A stretch of DNA of 21,672 nt from Acidobacteriota bacterium (GCA_024653875.1 JANLHE010000534.1:1-21672); one strand, 5' to 3'. Counted from the stretch's first letter, positions 6,164 through 14,904 are shown. Numbers and translations are program-made. Notes: generated by a model not told the origin, from the letters alone.

Positions 6164-9100
6164 ATGCCTCCGAGCCTGCCGGCCGTTCCCGAGGACATCT
6201 ACCGGACCTGGTCGGCCGATCGCTGGACGCAGCAGACGGACGCGCAGATCGGGGCACTCGACTGGGCGGCCGAGACGGACCAGCAGATCGCCCAGCTTGC
6301 GGGACCAGACCCGAACCTGCCGAGCGGGGAAGCCCTGCTCGGACTGTCCAACGACGTTCCCGATACGACGCCAGCGCCAGCGCCGGCAGATACGCTCGCT
6401 TCGCCTGCCGAGAGCACGGCTCCGGTTGAGCAGTCGGCAGTACCACCGCCAGAGCCTGGCACGGGCAGCACGCCGCTCCCGCCATACGAGATTGGGGCGG
6501 GTGTGGCCGGCCAGCCCACCGATTTGCGGACCCTCCAGCGTGGCGACCTGGTGCCCAATCAGTTCGGGGACCCGAGCTTGAGCACGGACGAAGCGTACGC
6601 GGCCTGTGGCCCGGCCGCGGCGGTGGCGTTCGCTCGATCCAACGGCCGCAACCCGACGCTGCGAGAAGCACTCGACCTGGCGAAGTCGGTCGGGTGGTCG
6701 GCCGGCGGTGGCATGAATGGCTTGGGCAACCAGGCGGCGCTGCTCCAGAAGATGGGCATCCCGGCCGAGATGGACCAGTCCGGCGACTGGGGCAAGATCG
6801 AGGCGTCGGCTCGGCGGGGCGACCCGGTGACGATTAGCACACCGGTCCACTACTTCGTGGCGGACGCCTACGACCCTCGCACCGGCCAGTACCACGTCGG
6901 CGCCAGCGGCACGGCGTTCAGGTCGGGCAAGCCGTGGATGACGCAGCAAGAGATCACGGCCATCGGCGGCGGGCTGAACGGCGCGCTGTTCACGAAGGCT
7001 GTGCCGAGCGGACGGGAAGCGCCCGAGGTAGCCCTGCCCGCCGAGCGATACGTGGCGAAGCCGCTCCCGGTCGAGGTGATGCAGCTCGTGGGGCAGGTGA
7101 CGCAAGCCGCCGGCCAGGCCGTGGAGGGAGCCGCCGGTGCGGTGGGCGGCGCCGTGCAGGACTTGCGCAGCTTCGCCGATAACCTCATCGGCCGTTTGAG
7201 CCCACAGCAGCCGGCGCGACCGCGGGAGCTCAGCATTGCCGATGAGGCGCGCGGCGAGCAGCCGCTCCCCTTCAGCTTTGGGACGCCACCAACGGCACTG
7301 GACGCCATTCAGAGCGCTCGGCAGGGCACCATTGCGGAGCAGGCGACCGGCCAGCCCGCGCCCGAGCGTGGGATCGGCCCACTCGAACAGGCGAACCGCC
7401 TGCTGGACCGGCTCCAGCCCGGCGGGGTCAACCCGTGGTTCGTGTCCTCGGACGCACTGCTCCAGAGTGCGTCACCGGAGGAAGTGGCCCGAGCGCGGCA
7501 GGATTTGACGACGGGTCTCGGGGCGAGAGTGCGAGAGAAGGCGGGGATCACCGGCCCCCCCACGGACCAGGAGATCGCCGAGCAGATCAGGACGGACCGT
7601 CTCATGCCGTCGGTGATCGGCATGAGCTTCCCCGGCGGGAACGTTGGACGTATCCCACGCCCGCGATCGAACAGCATCATCATCCCCGGGGATGAGGGCC
7701 CCCTGTCCACGCTGCTGCTCGGTCCCCGGGGTGAGGTGATTTACGATGCCAGCCGCGCCGCACAGGCAGCCACGCCGCCGGCCGCAACGGGTTCAGCGGG
7801 GCACGTGGTGGGTGCTGGGTACCTTGGACGCGGCATCGGGGAGAAAGGCCAGGCCGCTGTCCGGGAGGCGTTTGACGCGGCGAAGGGGTCCTACGTGCCC
7901 ACGACCCGTGAGGACGTTGCCGCGATGGCGCGCGCCATCGCCGACGATCCCCATCGGGCTGAGGCGCTGGTGGGGCAGTGGGCCGCTCTTGATCCGAACG
8001 ACCTGGCGGCGCAGGGCCAGTTCTTACGTGAGAGCGGCATCGGTGCGGCGATCCGCGTTGCGGACGCCACCAGGCGGGCGCAGGCGGCGAAGGAGAGCGG
8101 CATCGCCCTGTCCTTCGCGGACCGTCTCAACCTGGTGGATGAGACGATTGCTGCTGCGGCCACAACGACCGTCCAGGCGTCGCGGAAGTTCTCTAAGGCT
8201 GCCGCAACGGCGTTGCAGCAGATGCAGTACCGCGTCACGGCGCAGATCGGACGTCAGAGTTACCAGGCACTCGACAGCCTGAGCACGGCAGCCAATGATG
8301 CCCTGCCTGTACTCCGCGATCTCGCCAATGGCCGCGGTCAGACGCTCGGGGGCACCGCCCGTCTCCAGAACGTGGCTCTCCAGTTGGAGACGAACGGCCA
8401 CGTGCTGACGGATGAGGGTGGCGCGATCGAGGCGGCCCAGCGTGTGGCGACCGCAGCCGCTGAGCGGACCGGGAAGGCTCCCCCAGCCATCAAGGACGAC
8501 CCGCTGCTCAAGCAGGCTGAGGAGATCGTTCGGCTCAATACGGCTGAAGCCCGGGCGAAGGAGTCTGGTAGCTGGCAGGCGGTCCGCGCCGTCCAGGACC
8601 AGCGGGAAGCACTCCTGGACGAGCTGCGGGCGGCGGTAGAAGGGCGCCGTGTGGAGGCGCTGGCGCGGGCCGCACAGAAGACGTCGGAGCCGATGGGTCC
8701 GGCGGGTCCGGAGCAGGCCGTACGGGCAGGAGCCCGAGACGTGCTCAAGAACCTGGGGCAGGAAGTCCGCCAGCGCCTGCCCAATCCCGTGCAGGCACAG
8801 ACGACCCTTGCCGACATCCAGCAGGGCGTGCTCGGCAAAACGACGGCTGCCCTGGAAAAGGAGCACGCGCAGGCCACGACGGTCCTTCAGGAGGACGTCT
8901 ATCAGGGAGTCCTCGACGCGATCCAGAAGGAGCGCTCATCCGTCACCGGCACCGACTTCACGATCGGCCTGCGGGACAAGATCGAGCAGGCCCTGGAGAA
9001 GGAGCGCTTCGACCGCATCAGCTCGGCCACCGGCGGGTTGCAGAGCGCGTTCGCCAAGACGTACCGCCAGAACGAGATCTCCGACCTGGCGGGACGCGTG

Positions 9101-11212
9101 CGCGAGCTCGCCCGGATGGCCCAGAACCCGATGCGCGGTGGCCCGGAGTCCCACCTGGCGGCGCAGGAGCTGCTCACCCAGATGCGCGACCTTGGCGGGG
9201 AGGCCCTCACGCGTGCCTCAGCCATCCGCGAGCACCTGTTCCGCGCCGGTCTTCTCAAGTACACCCAACGGGAAGCTGAGGATGCCGACCTGAACCGCAT
9301 CGTCAAGGCGCTGATGGCTGTGGACCCGAACCGGCCAGAGCAGGTCACGGCCGTCATGCGCGGACTCCGCCATCCGGAGCTCGCGCAGTACATCACCGAA
9401 GGCACCGTCGTCAACATGCTCTCAGGCCCCCTGACCACCGGCCTGACGGGCGTCAACATGACGTCCAACGCTATCCAAACGGCACTGCGGGTCCTCGTCT
9501 ACACACCTGCCGAGGCAACACACGAGGCACTCCGGTACCGTCTGCGGGGCCAGACCGGCACCGGGGCGCGTTTCGGCGATGTGGGCACGATCCTTGGCGG
9601 CATGCGAGAGAACGTTGGGAAGGCGAGCCGCCGGGCCGGACAGGTCCTGGCACGGGGGAACACGGAGGATGCCTACCGGCAGGCGGCTGAACTGGGTGAC
9701 CTGGGTTCCGTGCGTCGTGAGGTGTGGACGGAGAAACTGGGGCCACTCGGTGCACTCGGCCACATTCTGAGTACGCGTCCGCTTGAGGCGGGGGACCAGT
9801 TTCTCGGCACGATGATCTACGAAGGGATGGCCGACGCCCTGGCGACGCGCAAGGCGCGCATGCTCATTGGGCAGGGGGCGCAGCGCGGGAGTGTGGATGA
9901 GGTGAAGGCGCGCATTCTCGCCAGCATCTGGGACCATCCGGACATCTTGAAGCAGGCGGGCAAGATTGAGGACTACACCCTCCTGCGCGGCCAGGGCGAG
10001 TCTCGCATGGACCGCGCGGTGGCTCTGCTCGCCTCACTCAAAGCTGTTCGGCCGAACGCCAGCGCGGCCGAACAGGCGGGTGCACTCCTGGTCCACCAGA
10101 TCGTGCCATTCATCGGCATCCCGTACAACTTCCTGAAGCAAGGATTGGAGAACGGGCCGGTCGGGATCGTCGGCAACACGCTGCGCTACCTCGGCGCGAA
10201 GACGGCGGAAGAGCAGCAGCAGATCTTCTCCCACATCGCGGCCGGCACGGTCATCACCGGGACGGGGCTCGGCCTGCTGCTTGGCGACAACCTGACGGGC
10301 GATGGGCCAAGTGATCCCCGTGAGTACGCAACCTGGTCGCAGGACCACCAGCGGCAGTCCTTCCGTATGCCCGGGACGGATCGGTGGTTCTCTTATCAGA
10401 ACACCCCATTCGCCATCACGTTCTCCACGCTGGCCAATGCGAAGGAAGCGGGCGAAGAAGCTGCGAAAAAGCAGGGCAGGAAATTCGACCGGAATAGCTT
10501 GCCCGAGTTGTGGCTCTCAGCCGTCGAAGGGGCCACGCAGGGCACCGTCTCCGGTATTCTGCATCAGAGCTTCGTGCAGAACCTTGGGGACCTGTACGAC
10601 TATTTCTCCGGTCGCAAGCGCTTCGATGTCGTGGCCGCTGGGCAGATCAATCGCTTCGTGCCGCTGTCGGGCATGCTCGGCTTCCTGGCCCGTGCCGGCG
10701 ACGCCGTACAGCGCGCCCCGCAGAGTGTGGGCGAGCGGCTCTCCGCGCGCATCCCCGGCCTGAGCGGGCAGCAGCCGGAACGACAGGGGCTCTTCGGGCA
10801 GCCGGTGGAGAACCAGCAGCAGGGACTCGCGGCTCTCGCCCCCTGGCGTCCCTATACGCCGCCAACGGAGAACGCCGACGTGCTGAACGCCGTCCGCGAC
10901 TACGGCCTCTCCGTGCCAGATGCGCCGCAGCATGTCACGCGCGCGAACGTGCCGATTCCGCTCACCGCTGAGGAGCAGCGCCAGTTCCGTCAGCAAGCAG
11001 GGGCGTTGATCGCGCAGCGTATCCGGACGGAGGTGGCGGCACCCTCCTTCCAGAAACTCTCGGACGTGGGCAAACAGCACCGTCTCCAGCGTCTGATCGA
11101 CACGGCCCGTGAGTCGGTTGGCAATCGGATGCTCGACCAGCTTCCTGGCCCGGAATACCAGCGGCGGAAGCAGGGCGTGCGACTGCTCAGGGCACCCGTC
11201 GGAAGCCGCTGA
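6164..11212 (+). CDS. Giant internal virion/ejection protein with N-terminal C39-like cysteine peptidase
   Basis: A 1682-residue protein. Residues about 120-280 look like a C39/papain-like peptidase: YAACGPAAAVAFARSNGR puts the nucleophile at C148, VHYFVADAYDPRTGQYHVG puts the His at H229 with D237 nearby, and Q133 is a possible oxyanion residue. A Pro/Thr-rich linker (about 60-110) precedes it. The middle (about 550-1000) is Ala/Glu/Gln-rich and helical. Further on, LSGPLTTGLTGVNMTSNAIQ (near 1085-1105) and a hydrophobic stretch around 1355-1378 (IAAGTVITGTGLGLLLG) suggest membrane contact. The C-terminus resembles the end of the large 'polyvalent' proteins of short-tailed phages. Such proteins are packed in the head and ejected with DNA. 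There is no clear ribosome-binding site; the start three bases after the upstream stop implies coupling. Confidence 0.92.
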   Translation: MPPSLPAVPEDIYRTWSADRWTQQTDAQIGALDWAAETDQQIAQLAGPDPNLPSGEALLGLSNDVPDTTPAPAPADTLASPAESTAPVEQSAVPPPEPGTGSTPLPPYEIGAGVAGQPTDLRTLQRGDLVPNQFGDPSLSTDEAYAACGPAAAVAFARSNGRNPTLREALDLAKSVGWSAGGGMNGLGNQAALLQKMGIPAEMDQSGDWGKIEASARRGDPVTISTPVHYFVADAYDPRTGQYHVGASGTAFRSGKPWMTQQEITAIGGGLNGALFTKAVPSGREAPEVALPAERYVAKPLPVEVMQLVGQVTQAAGQAVEGAAGAVGGAVQDLRSFADNLIGRLSPQQPARPRELSIADEARGEQPLPFSFGTPPTALDAIQSARQGTIAEQATGQPAPERGIGPLEQANRLLDRLQPGGVNPWFVSSDALLQSASPEEVARARQDLTTGLGARVREKAGITGPPTDQEIAEQIRTDRLMPSVIGMSFPGGNVGRIPRPRSNSIIIPGDEGPLSTLLLGPRGEVIYDASRAAQAATPPAATGSAGHVVGAGYLGRGIGEKGQAAVREAFDAAKGSYVPTTREDVAAMARAIADDPHRAEALVGQWAALDPNDLAAQGQFLRESGIGAAIRVADATRRAQAAKESGIALSFADRLNLVDETIAAAATTTVQASRKFSKAAATALQQMQYRVTAQIGRQSYQALDSLSTAANDALPVLRDLANGRGQTLGGTARLQNVALQLETNGHVLTDEGGAIEAAQRVATAAAERTGKAPPAIKDDPLLKQAEEIVRLNTAEARAKESGSWQAVRAVQDQREALLDELRAAVEGRRVEALARAAQKTSEPMGPAGPEQAVRAGARDVLKNLGQEVRQRLPNPVQAQTTLADIQQGVLGKTTAALEKEHAQATTVLQEDVYQGVLDAIQKERSSVTGTDFTIGLRDKIEQALEKERFDRISSATGGLQSAFAKTYRQNEISDLAGRVRELARMAQNPMRGGPESHLAAQELLTQMRDLGGEALTRASAIREHLFRAGLLKYTQREAEDADLNRIVKALMAVDPNRPEQVTAVMRGLRHPELAQYITEGTVVNMLSGPLTTGLTGVNMTSNAIQTALRVLVYTPAEATHEALRYRLRGQTGTGARFGDVGTILGGMRENVGKASRRAGQVLARGNTEDAYRQAAELGDLGSVRREVWTEKLGPLGALGHILSTRPLEAGDQFLGTMIYEGMADALATRKARMLIGQGAQRGSVDEVKARILASIWDHPDILKQAGKIEDYTLLRGQGESRMDRAVALLASLKAVRPNASAAEQAGALLVHQIVPFIGIPYNFLKQGLENGPVGIVGNTLRYLGAKTAEEQQQIFSHIAAGTVITGTGLGLLLGDNLTGDGPSDPREYATWSQDHQRQSFRMPGTDRWFSYQNTPFAITFSTLANAKEAGEEAAKKQGRKFDRNSLPELWLSAVEGATQGTVSGILHQSFVQNLGDLYDYFSGRKRFDVVAAGQINRFVPLSGMLGFLARAGDAVQRAPQSVGERLSARIPGLSGQQPERQGLFGQPVENQQQGLAALAPWRPYTPPTENADVLNAVRDYGLSVPDAPQHVTRANVPIPLTAEEQRQFRQQAGALIAQRIRTEVAAPSFQKLSDVGKQHRLQRLIDTARESVGNRMLDQLPGPEYQRRKQGVRLLRAPVGSR

Positions 11213-11489
11213 GCCAGCGGCGTGCGCCGCTGAGCCAGCGGCGTGCGCCGCTGGTCACGTCCAGGAGCCAGAGCACGCCCAGCGCCACGCTTCCTAGCAC
11301 GAGTGGCAGGGCGATGTAGACGGCGAAGCTGTGCTCATTCATGCCCATGATCCAGGCGACGGGCAGGCCAGCAGCCCAGAAGAACAGGACGGCCCTGATC
11401 CGGTCCCGCCACTGATCATCTGCCGTGGTGTGAATGATCCTGCCGTCCCACGGAACATCCCACAGCTCATCCGAGTCCAGACGACCCAT
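11187..11489 (-). CDS. Antisense small membrane protein with two transmembrane helices
   Basis: The only convincing leftward gene inside the late operon. It encodes 100 residues: a polar acidic N-terminus (1-30), a hydrophobic helix at about 32-50 (AVLFFWAAGLPVAWIMGM), a short turn, a second helix at about 55-78 (AVYIALPLVLGSVALGVLWL), and a strongly basic tail with GARRWLS twice in tandem (81-94). Two helices with both ends on the same side and a basic tail fit a class II holin or a superinfection-exclusion protein. The plus strand here has no gene with a ribosome-binding site, whereas this frame gives a coherent membrane protein. A GAGGTG about 12 bases upstream is a weak ribosome-binding site. 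It overlaps the end of the giant gene by 26 bases, tail to tail. Confidence 0.62.
   Translation of the reverse strand: MGRLDSDELWDVPWDGRIIHTTADDQWRDRIRAVLFFWAAGLPVAWIMGMNEHSFAVYIALPLVLGSVALGVLWLLDVTSGARRWLSGARRWLSGFRRVP
11205..11253. repeat. 21-bp tandem repeat (2.3 copies) forming alternative hairpins
   Basis: Two perfect 21-bp copies (11205-11225 and 11226-11246) and 7 bases of a third. Within each copy GCCGCTG pairs with CAGCGGC over a 3-base loop. Across the copy boundary CAGCGGCGTGCGCCGCTG (11215-11232) forms an 8-bp stem. The repeat holds the stop codon of the giant gene (11210-11212) and, on the minus strand, encodes the GARRWLS duplication. It may act as a transcription barrier between converging genes. 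Confidence 0.8.
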
Positions 11490-11537
11490 GCCGCCAGTCT
11501 ACACCTCATCGAACGGGCGATGCGGAGGGAGCCAGCC

Positions 11538-13091
11538 ATGAATCCTGACCAGCAAGCATTCCTGGCACAGCTTGGCCTGCAAGGGTGGACCATCACCGGG
11601 ACTCAGCCGGAAACGAAGCGCACCCAGGAGAGGGACGCGAACGATGCCCTCGTGACGGTCGAAAAGCCCACGGGAAATACGTTGTGGTTCGTCACCGATG
11701 GCAGGGGCCATAACCGCACGATCCCCATTCGTGAGGTGGGCGGTGGCGATCCCAGCTCGACCCGCGTCACGTACCAGCAAGCGGGAGAAGTGAAAGACAT
11801 CCCCGCGGGCACGGTCGCCAAGGGAACGTCGCGGGTGCGCGTGGACGGCAGCCGCCTCATCCTCGAAGAGGCGGTAGACGACCGCGGCACGTGGTCGGTG
11901 GTGACGACCCAGCCGCTCGATACGGCCAAGAAGAGCCAGACGATTACCACCACGAAGGGGGTCTTCTACTGGGACGGCAACCCGTCCAGCGCACCCATGA
12001 AGCTGCTGGACACGGGTGAGGAAAAGCCGAAGGAAGGCGCCACCCGGCCCAACGTGGTCGATGGGTATGCCGTGCAGCAGGTCTACCGGGGCGGCTCGTG
12101 GGTCGTCGATCCCGCCGTTCCGCCCCGCAAGTTCGTGCCCGACAACCCCAAGGACCCCACCATCGTCAAGGACGACCAGGGCAACGCCTACACGTGGGAC
12201 ACCGCCGCGGGGACCTACAAGCCCGCCCCTGGCCTGCCCACGGCCCGCCCCAAGCAGCCCCAGCTCGTCCAGGGCGGCGATGGCAACTGGTACCAGTGGG
12301 ACGACACCAGCAACGGCGGGGCCGGCGGGTTCGTGCGGTCGGCGCTCCCCGGCGCTCCGCCGGCGGTCGTCACGACGTCCCCCGACGCGCCCACGATCAC
12401 ACAGCGCGACCCCGCCACGGGCGCACTGACCGCCGTGCCGAACCCGTCCTATGTGCCCAAGGACCCGCGCGAACGCGTGGCACAGCTCCAGGCACTCGCT
12501 ACCCGCGAGCGGGACCGGCTGCTGACGGAAGTCACCGAGGGCCGGCTCGACCCCAGGAAGGGACGGGACCAGTTCGCGGCCTGGTGGGCCACGAACATCG
12601 AAGGGCCGCAGCAGGCCGCGCGGGCCGCGATCGCCGAGAGCGTCCGACAGGCGCAGGAGGGCCGCAAGACGGCCGAGCTGAACTATGAAGACCGGCGCCA
12701 GGCCACCGGCCGCGCCGCCGGCCAGCAGGCCGAGGAGAACGCACGCGCGACCCTCCCCTACCGGGTCGGCCCGACGTTCGGCCAGGCGTTTGCCGATGCA
12801 CGGGCGGGCAAAGGCGGCTACGACCCCAGTGCCGTGACGTTCAACATGCCGAACTTCGATCGGATCCGTGAGCAGGCGGTGAACGCGGCCATTGAACAGA
12901 TCAAGCCATTTGCCGATGCGATGGCGGGTATCAGCCTGCCGAGCATGCCCCAGAGTTTCGACCTCAACGCCTTCCTGGCGGGCCTGCCGCCGGTGCAGGG
13001 ACCGGCCCAGGCGCCGGTGCAGGCACCCGTCCAGCCCGCCCCCACCATCCCTGTAAGGAGCTCCAATGCCCGAGTTCGAGGCCCCCTCTAA
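11538..13091 (+). CDS. Unassigned 517-residue protein, probable virion protein
   Basis: The start at 11538 is set by CGGAGGGAG (11524-11532); the frame is open further upstream, but that part is antisense to the membrane-protein gene. The first 300 residues are rich in short beta-like modules that keep a Trp or Tyr near Gly/Asp, for example GVFYWDGN, GGSWVVDP, GNAYTWDTAAGTYK and GNWYQWDD, suggesting a repetitive beta fold. Residues about 311-400 are helical and charged (RERDRLLTEVTEGRLDP onward). The end is Pro/Gln/Ala-rich. No enzyme motif is seen. Its last 26 bases overlap the scaffold gene, so expression is linked to capsid assembly. It may be an internal core or head-completion protein; the function is unknown. 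Confidence 0.87.
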   Translation: MNPDQQAFLAQLGLQGWTITGTQPETKRTQERDANDALVTVEKPTGNTLWFVTDGRGHNRTIPIREVGGGDPSSTRVTYQQAGEVKDIPAGTVAKGTSRVRVDGSRLILEEAVDDRGTWSVVTTQPLDTAKKSQTITTTKGVFYWDGNPSSAPMKLLDTGEEKPKEGATRPNVVDGYAVQQVYRGGSWVVDPAVPPRKFVPDNPKDPTIVKDDQGNAYTWDTAAGTYKPAPGLPTARPKQPQLVQGGDGNWYQWDDTSNGGAGGFVRSALPGAPPAVVTTSPDAPTITQRDPATGALTAVPNPSYVPKDPRERVAQLQALATRERDRLLTEVTEGRLDPRKGRDQFAAWWATNIEGPQQAARAAIAESVRQAQEGRKTAELNYEDRRQATGRAAGQQAEENARATLPYRVGPTFGQAFADARAGKGGYDPSAVTFNMPNFDRIREQAVNAAIEQIKPFADAMAGISLPSMPQSFDLNAFLAGLPPVQGPAQAPVQAPVQPAPTIPVRSSNARVRGPL

Positions 13092-13788
13092 CACGCCCGA
13101 TCCATCCGCGCAGGATGCGACGGCGCCCGAACCGTCTTCTCCTCCGCCCGCTTCGACGGGTTCACGCATCGGCAACTGGCTGCGCGGCTTCGTTCTCGGA
13201 GCCGATGAGCCAACCGGTGAGGACCCTGAGAGCGGCGCTGGGACGGAGACGCCCCCGGCGCCCGCCAGGCTCCAACTGACCGAAGAGGAGCTCGAGCGCC
13301 GCGTCCAATCCGAGGTGGACCGTCGGGAAGCCAAGCGGGCCGCCGATGCCACCGCCGCCGAGCGCAAACGGCTCCGCGATGAGGACCCCTACGGGTACGC
13401 GGAGGCCGAGAAGGCGCGCGAAGCGGAGGAGGCCGTGACGGTCCAGCTCCACGGCGTGCTCGGCAAGGCGGTCGGCGAATACGACGCCCACACGGTGGCG
13501 CCGCTGCTCGAAGCCTTGCCGGAGGCCACGCGAGCCAAGCTGCTCGCCGAGGCTCCCGCCGGGCTGGTGGGCCGTAAGGCCCTCATCACCGCGGCCGTAG
13601 CGGCCCTGAAAGCCGAGACGGAAACGCAGCTCCGCAAGAACCCCGCCTTCCGCAAGCAGCTCCTGGCGAGCGTGCGGGGCGAGGAGGAGCAGCCGGATCT
13701 GCTCCCGGCCACGAGCGGCACGGTCGCGGCGCGAGACGGGAACGCCGTCCTCGCTGGCCTTGCCGCCAACCTGGGACGCCGCCACTAG
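13066..13788 (+). CDS. Capsid scaffolding protein (putative)
   Basis: A 240-residue, highly charged, Ala/Glu-rich protein directly before the major capsid gene, the usual place for a scaffold. Residues 1-66 are Pro/Ser/acidic and probably disordered. Residues about 70-125 (TEEELERRVQSEVDRREAKR onward) look like a coiled coil and include RDEDPYGYAEAEKAREAEE. The rest is helical and ends in basic NLGRRH, which could bind the capsid shell. Scaffolds guide assembly of HK97-fold capsids from inside and are removed before packaging. The ribosome-binding site TAAGGAG (13054-13060) lies five bases before the ATG. The gene overlaps the preceding one by 26 bases. No prohead protease gene is seen nearby, so how the scaffold leaves the head is unclear. 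Confidence 0.8.
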   Translation: MPEFEAPSNTPDPSAQDATAPEPSSPPPASTGSRIGNWLRGFVLGADEPTGEDPESGAGTETPPAPARLQLTEEELERRVQSEVDRREAKRAADATAAERKRLRDEDPYGYAEAEKAREAEEAVTVQLHGVLGKAVGEYDAHTVAPLLEALPEATRAKLLAEAPAGLVGRKALITAAVAALKAETETQLRKNPAFRKQLLASVRGEEEQPDLLPATSGTVAARDGNAVLAGLAANLGRRH

Positions 13789-13810
13789 GCGGCTCTTCGC
13801 ATCTGATTTC

Positions 13811-13836
13811 ACAGGCCCGCCATCTGGCGGGCCTGT
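13811..13836. terminator. Intergenic hairpin between scaffold and capsid genes
   Basis: ACAGGCCCGCC (13811-13821) pairs fully with GGCGGGCCTGT (13826-13836): 11 bp with an ATCT loop. It is followed by only two Ts, so it is at most a partial terminator. It lies 20 bases upstream of the capsid start and could instead protect the 5' end of a processed capsid mRNA. Confidence 0.6.
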
Positions 13837-13856
13837 TCCGTTGAAGGAGTGTTCTC

Positions 13857-14879
13857 ATGGCCTACGATTCCAAACTCCAGCGCGGTGCGGCCGAGACCGA
13901 CGCGCTGATCCCCGAGGAAGTCTCGCGGGAGATTCACCAAGCGGCGGTCGAGAAGTCCGTCGTCTTGCAGCGCCTGACCAGGGTGCCAATGAGCACCTCG
14001 ACCCAGCGCATGCCCGTGCTCGACACGCTGCCCGAAGCCTACTGGCTCACGGGGACCACGCTGAACGACCGCGACACGGGACTGAAGCAGACGACCACGC
14101 AGAAGTGGGCCAACAAGTACCTCTACGCCGAGGAGCTGGCGGTGATCGTGCCGATCCCCGAGGCGCTGCTCGACGACCTGAAGTACGGCCGCGTGGACGT
14201 CTGGGGCCAGATCAAACCGAGGATCGCCGAGTCGATTGGCAAGAAGCTCGACTCGGCGGTCCTCTTCGGGACCGATGCGCCGAGCACCTGGCCCAACAGC
14301 ATCGTCGAGGGCGCCGTTGCGGCCAGCCACTCGGTCACGATCGGCACGAGCACCATCGACCTGGTGGACGACTTCGATGCCGCCGTGGCCCTGATCGAGG
14401 CCGACGGCTTCCTGTTCAACGGCACGGTCGCCCGCATCCAGGCCCGCTCGGCCCTGCGGCGACTGCGCGACGCGAACAATCAGTTCCTGTTCGATTCGGG
14501 CGGACCGGCGAACACCGGCGCGGCCGACTCGGGCGGACGGCAGGCGTCGTTCCGCGACGAGCCGATCAGCTTCTCGCGCAGCGCGCTCACCGGCTTCGCC
14601 ACCGGCGCCACGGGCTACTCGATGATCGTGGGCGACTGGGGCGAGGCCATCATCGGCGTTCGTCAGGACATCACGTTCAAGCTCTTCGACACGGGCGTGA
14701 TCCAGGACGCCGCCGGGAACATCATTCACAACCTGATGCAGCAAGACATGGTCGCGCTGCGCGCCGTGGCCCGCTACGCGTTCCAGGTGCCCAACCCGGT
14801 GACGCTCTCGAACACGACTGAGGCCACGCGCTACCCGTTCGCGGTGCTCGTGCAGCGGGCCGGCGCGGGCGGCGAGTAA
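13857..14879 (+). CDS. Major capsid protein (HK97 fold)
   Basis: A 340-residue protein with the layout of the HK97-type coat family: an N-terminal arm (about 1-20, MAYDSKLQRGAAETDALIP), an extended loop (about 45-85, containing RMPVLDTLPEAYWLTG), a long spine helix (about 113-138, VDVWGQIKPRIAESIGKKLD), a peripheral domain, and a C-terminal strand pair (RAVARYAFQVPNP). It forms the icosahedral shell. There is no N-terminal delta domain, consistent with a separate scaffold gene upstream. The ribosome-binding site AAGGAG lies around 13844-13849. Codon use is strongly GC-ending, as in its neighbours. It is flanked on both sides by strong intergenic hairpins, which may help give it higher expression than other genes in the operon. 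Confidence 0.95.
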   Translation: MAYDSKLQRGAAETDALIPEEVSREIHQAAVEKSVVLQRLTRVPMSTSTQRMPVLDTLPEAYWLTGTTLNDRDTGLKQTTTQKWANKYLYAEELAVIVPIPEALLDDLKYGRVDVWGQIKPRIAESIGKKLDSAVLFGTDAPSTWPNSIVEGAVAASHSVTIGTSTIDLVDDFDAAVALIEADGFLFNGTVARIQARSALRRLRDANNQFLFDSGGPANTGAADSGGRQASFRDEPISFSRSALTGFATGATGYSMIVGDWGEAIIGVRQDITFKLFDTGVIQDAAGNIIHNLMQQDMVALRAVARYAFQVPNPVTLSNTTEATRYPFAVLVQRAGAGGE

Positions 14880-14904
14880 GCCGCCCTCCCACTGACCGAC
14901 GACG

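Noticed and set aside
11331..11537. N-terminal extension of the 517-residue protein
   Set aside because: This part mirrors the antisense membrane-protein gene, and a strong ribosome-binding site precedes the ATG at 11538.
11499..13367. Long leftward open frame (622 codons) opposite the 517-residue gene
   Set aside because: Long antisense frames are common in GC-rich genes; its translation is Arg/Gly/Leu-rich without domains, and the rightward gene has a good ribosome-binding site.
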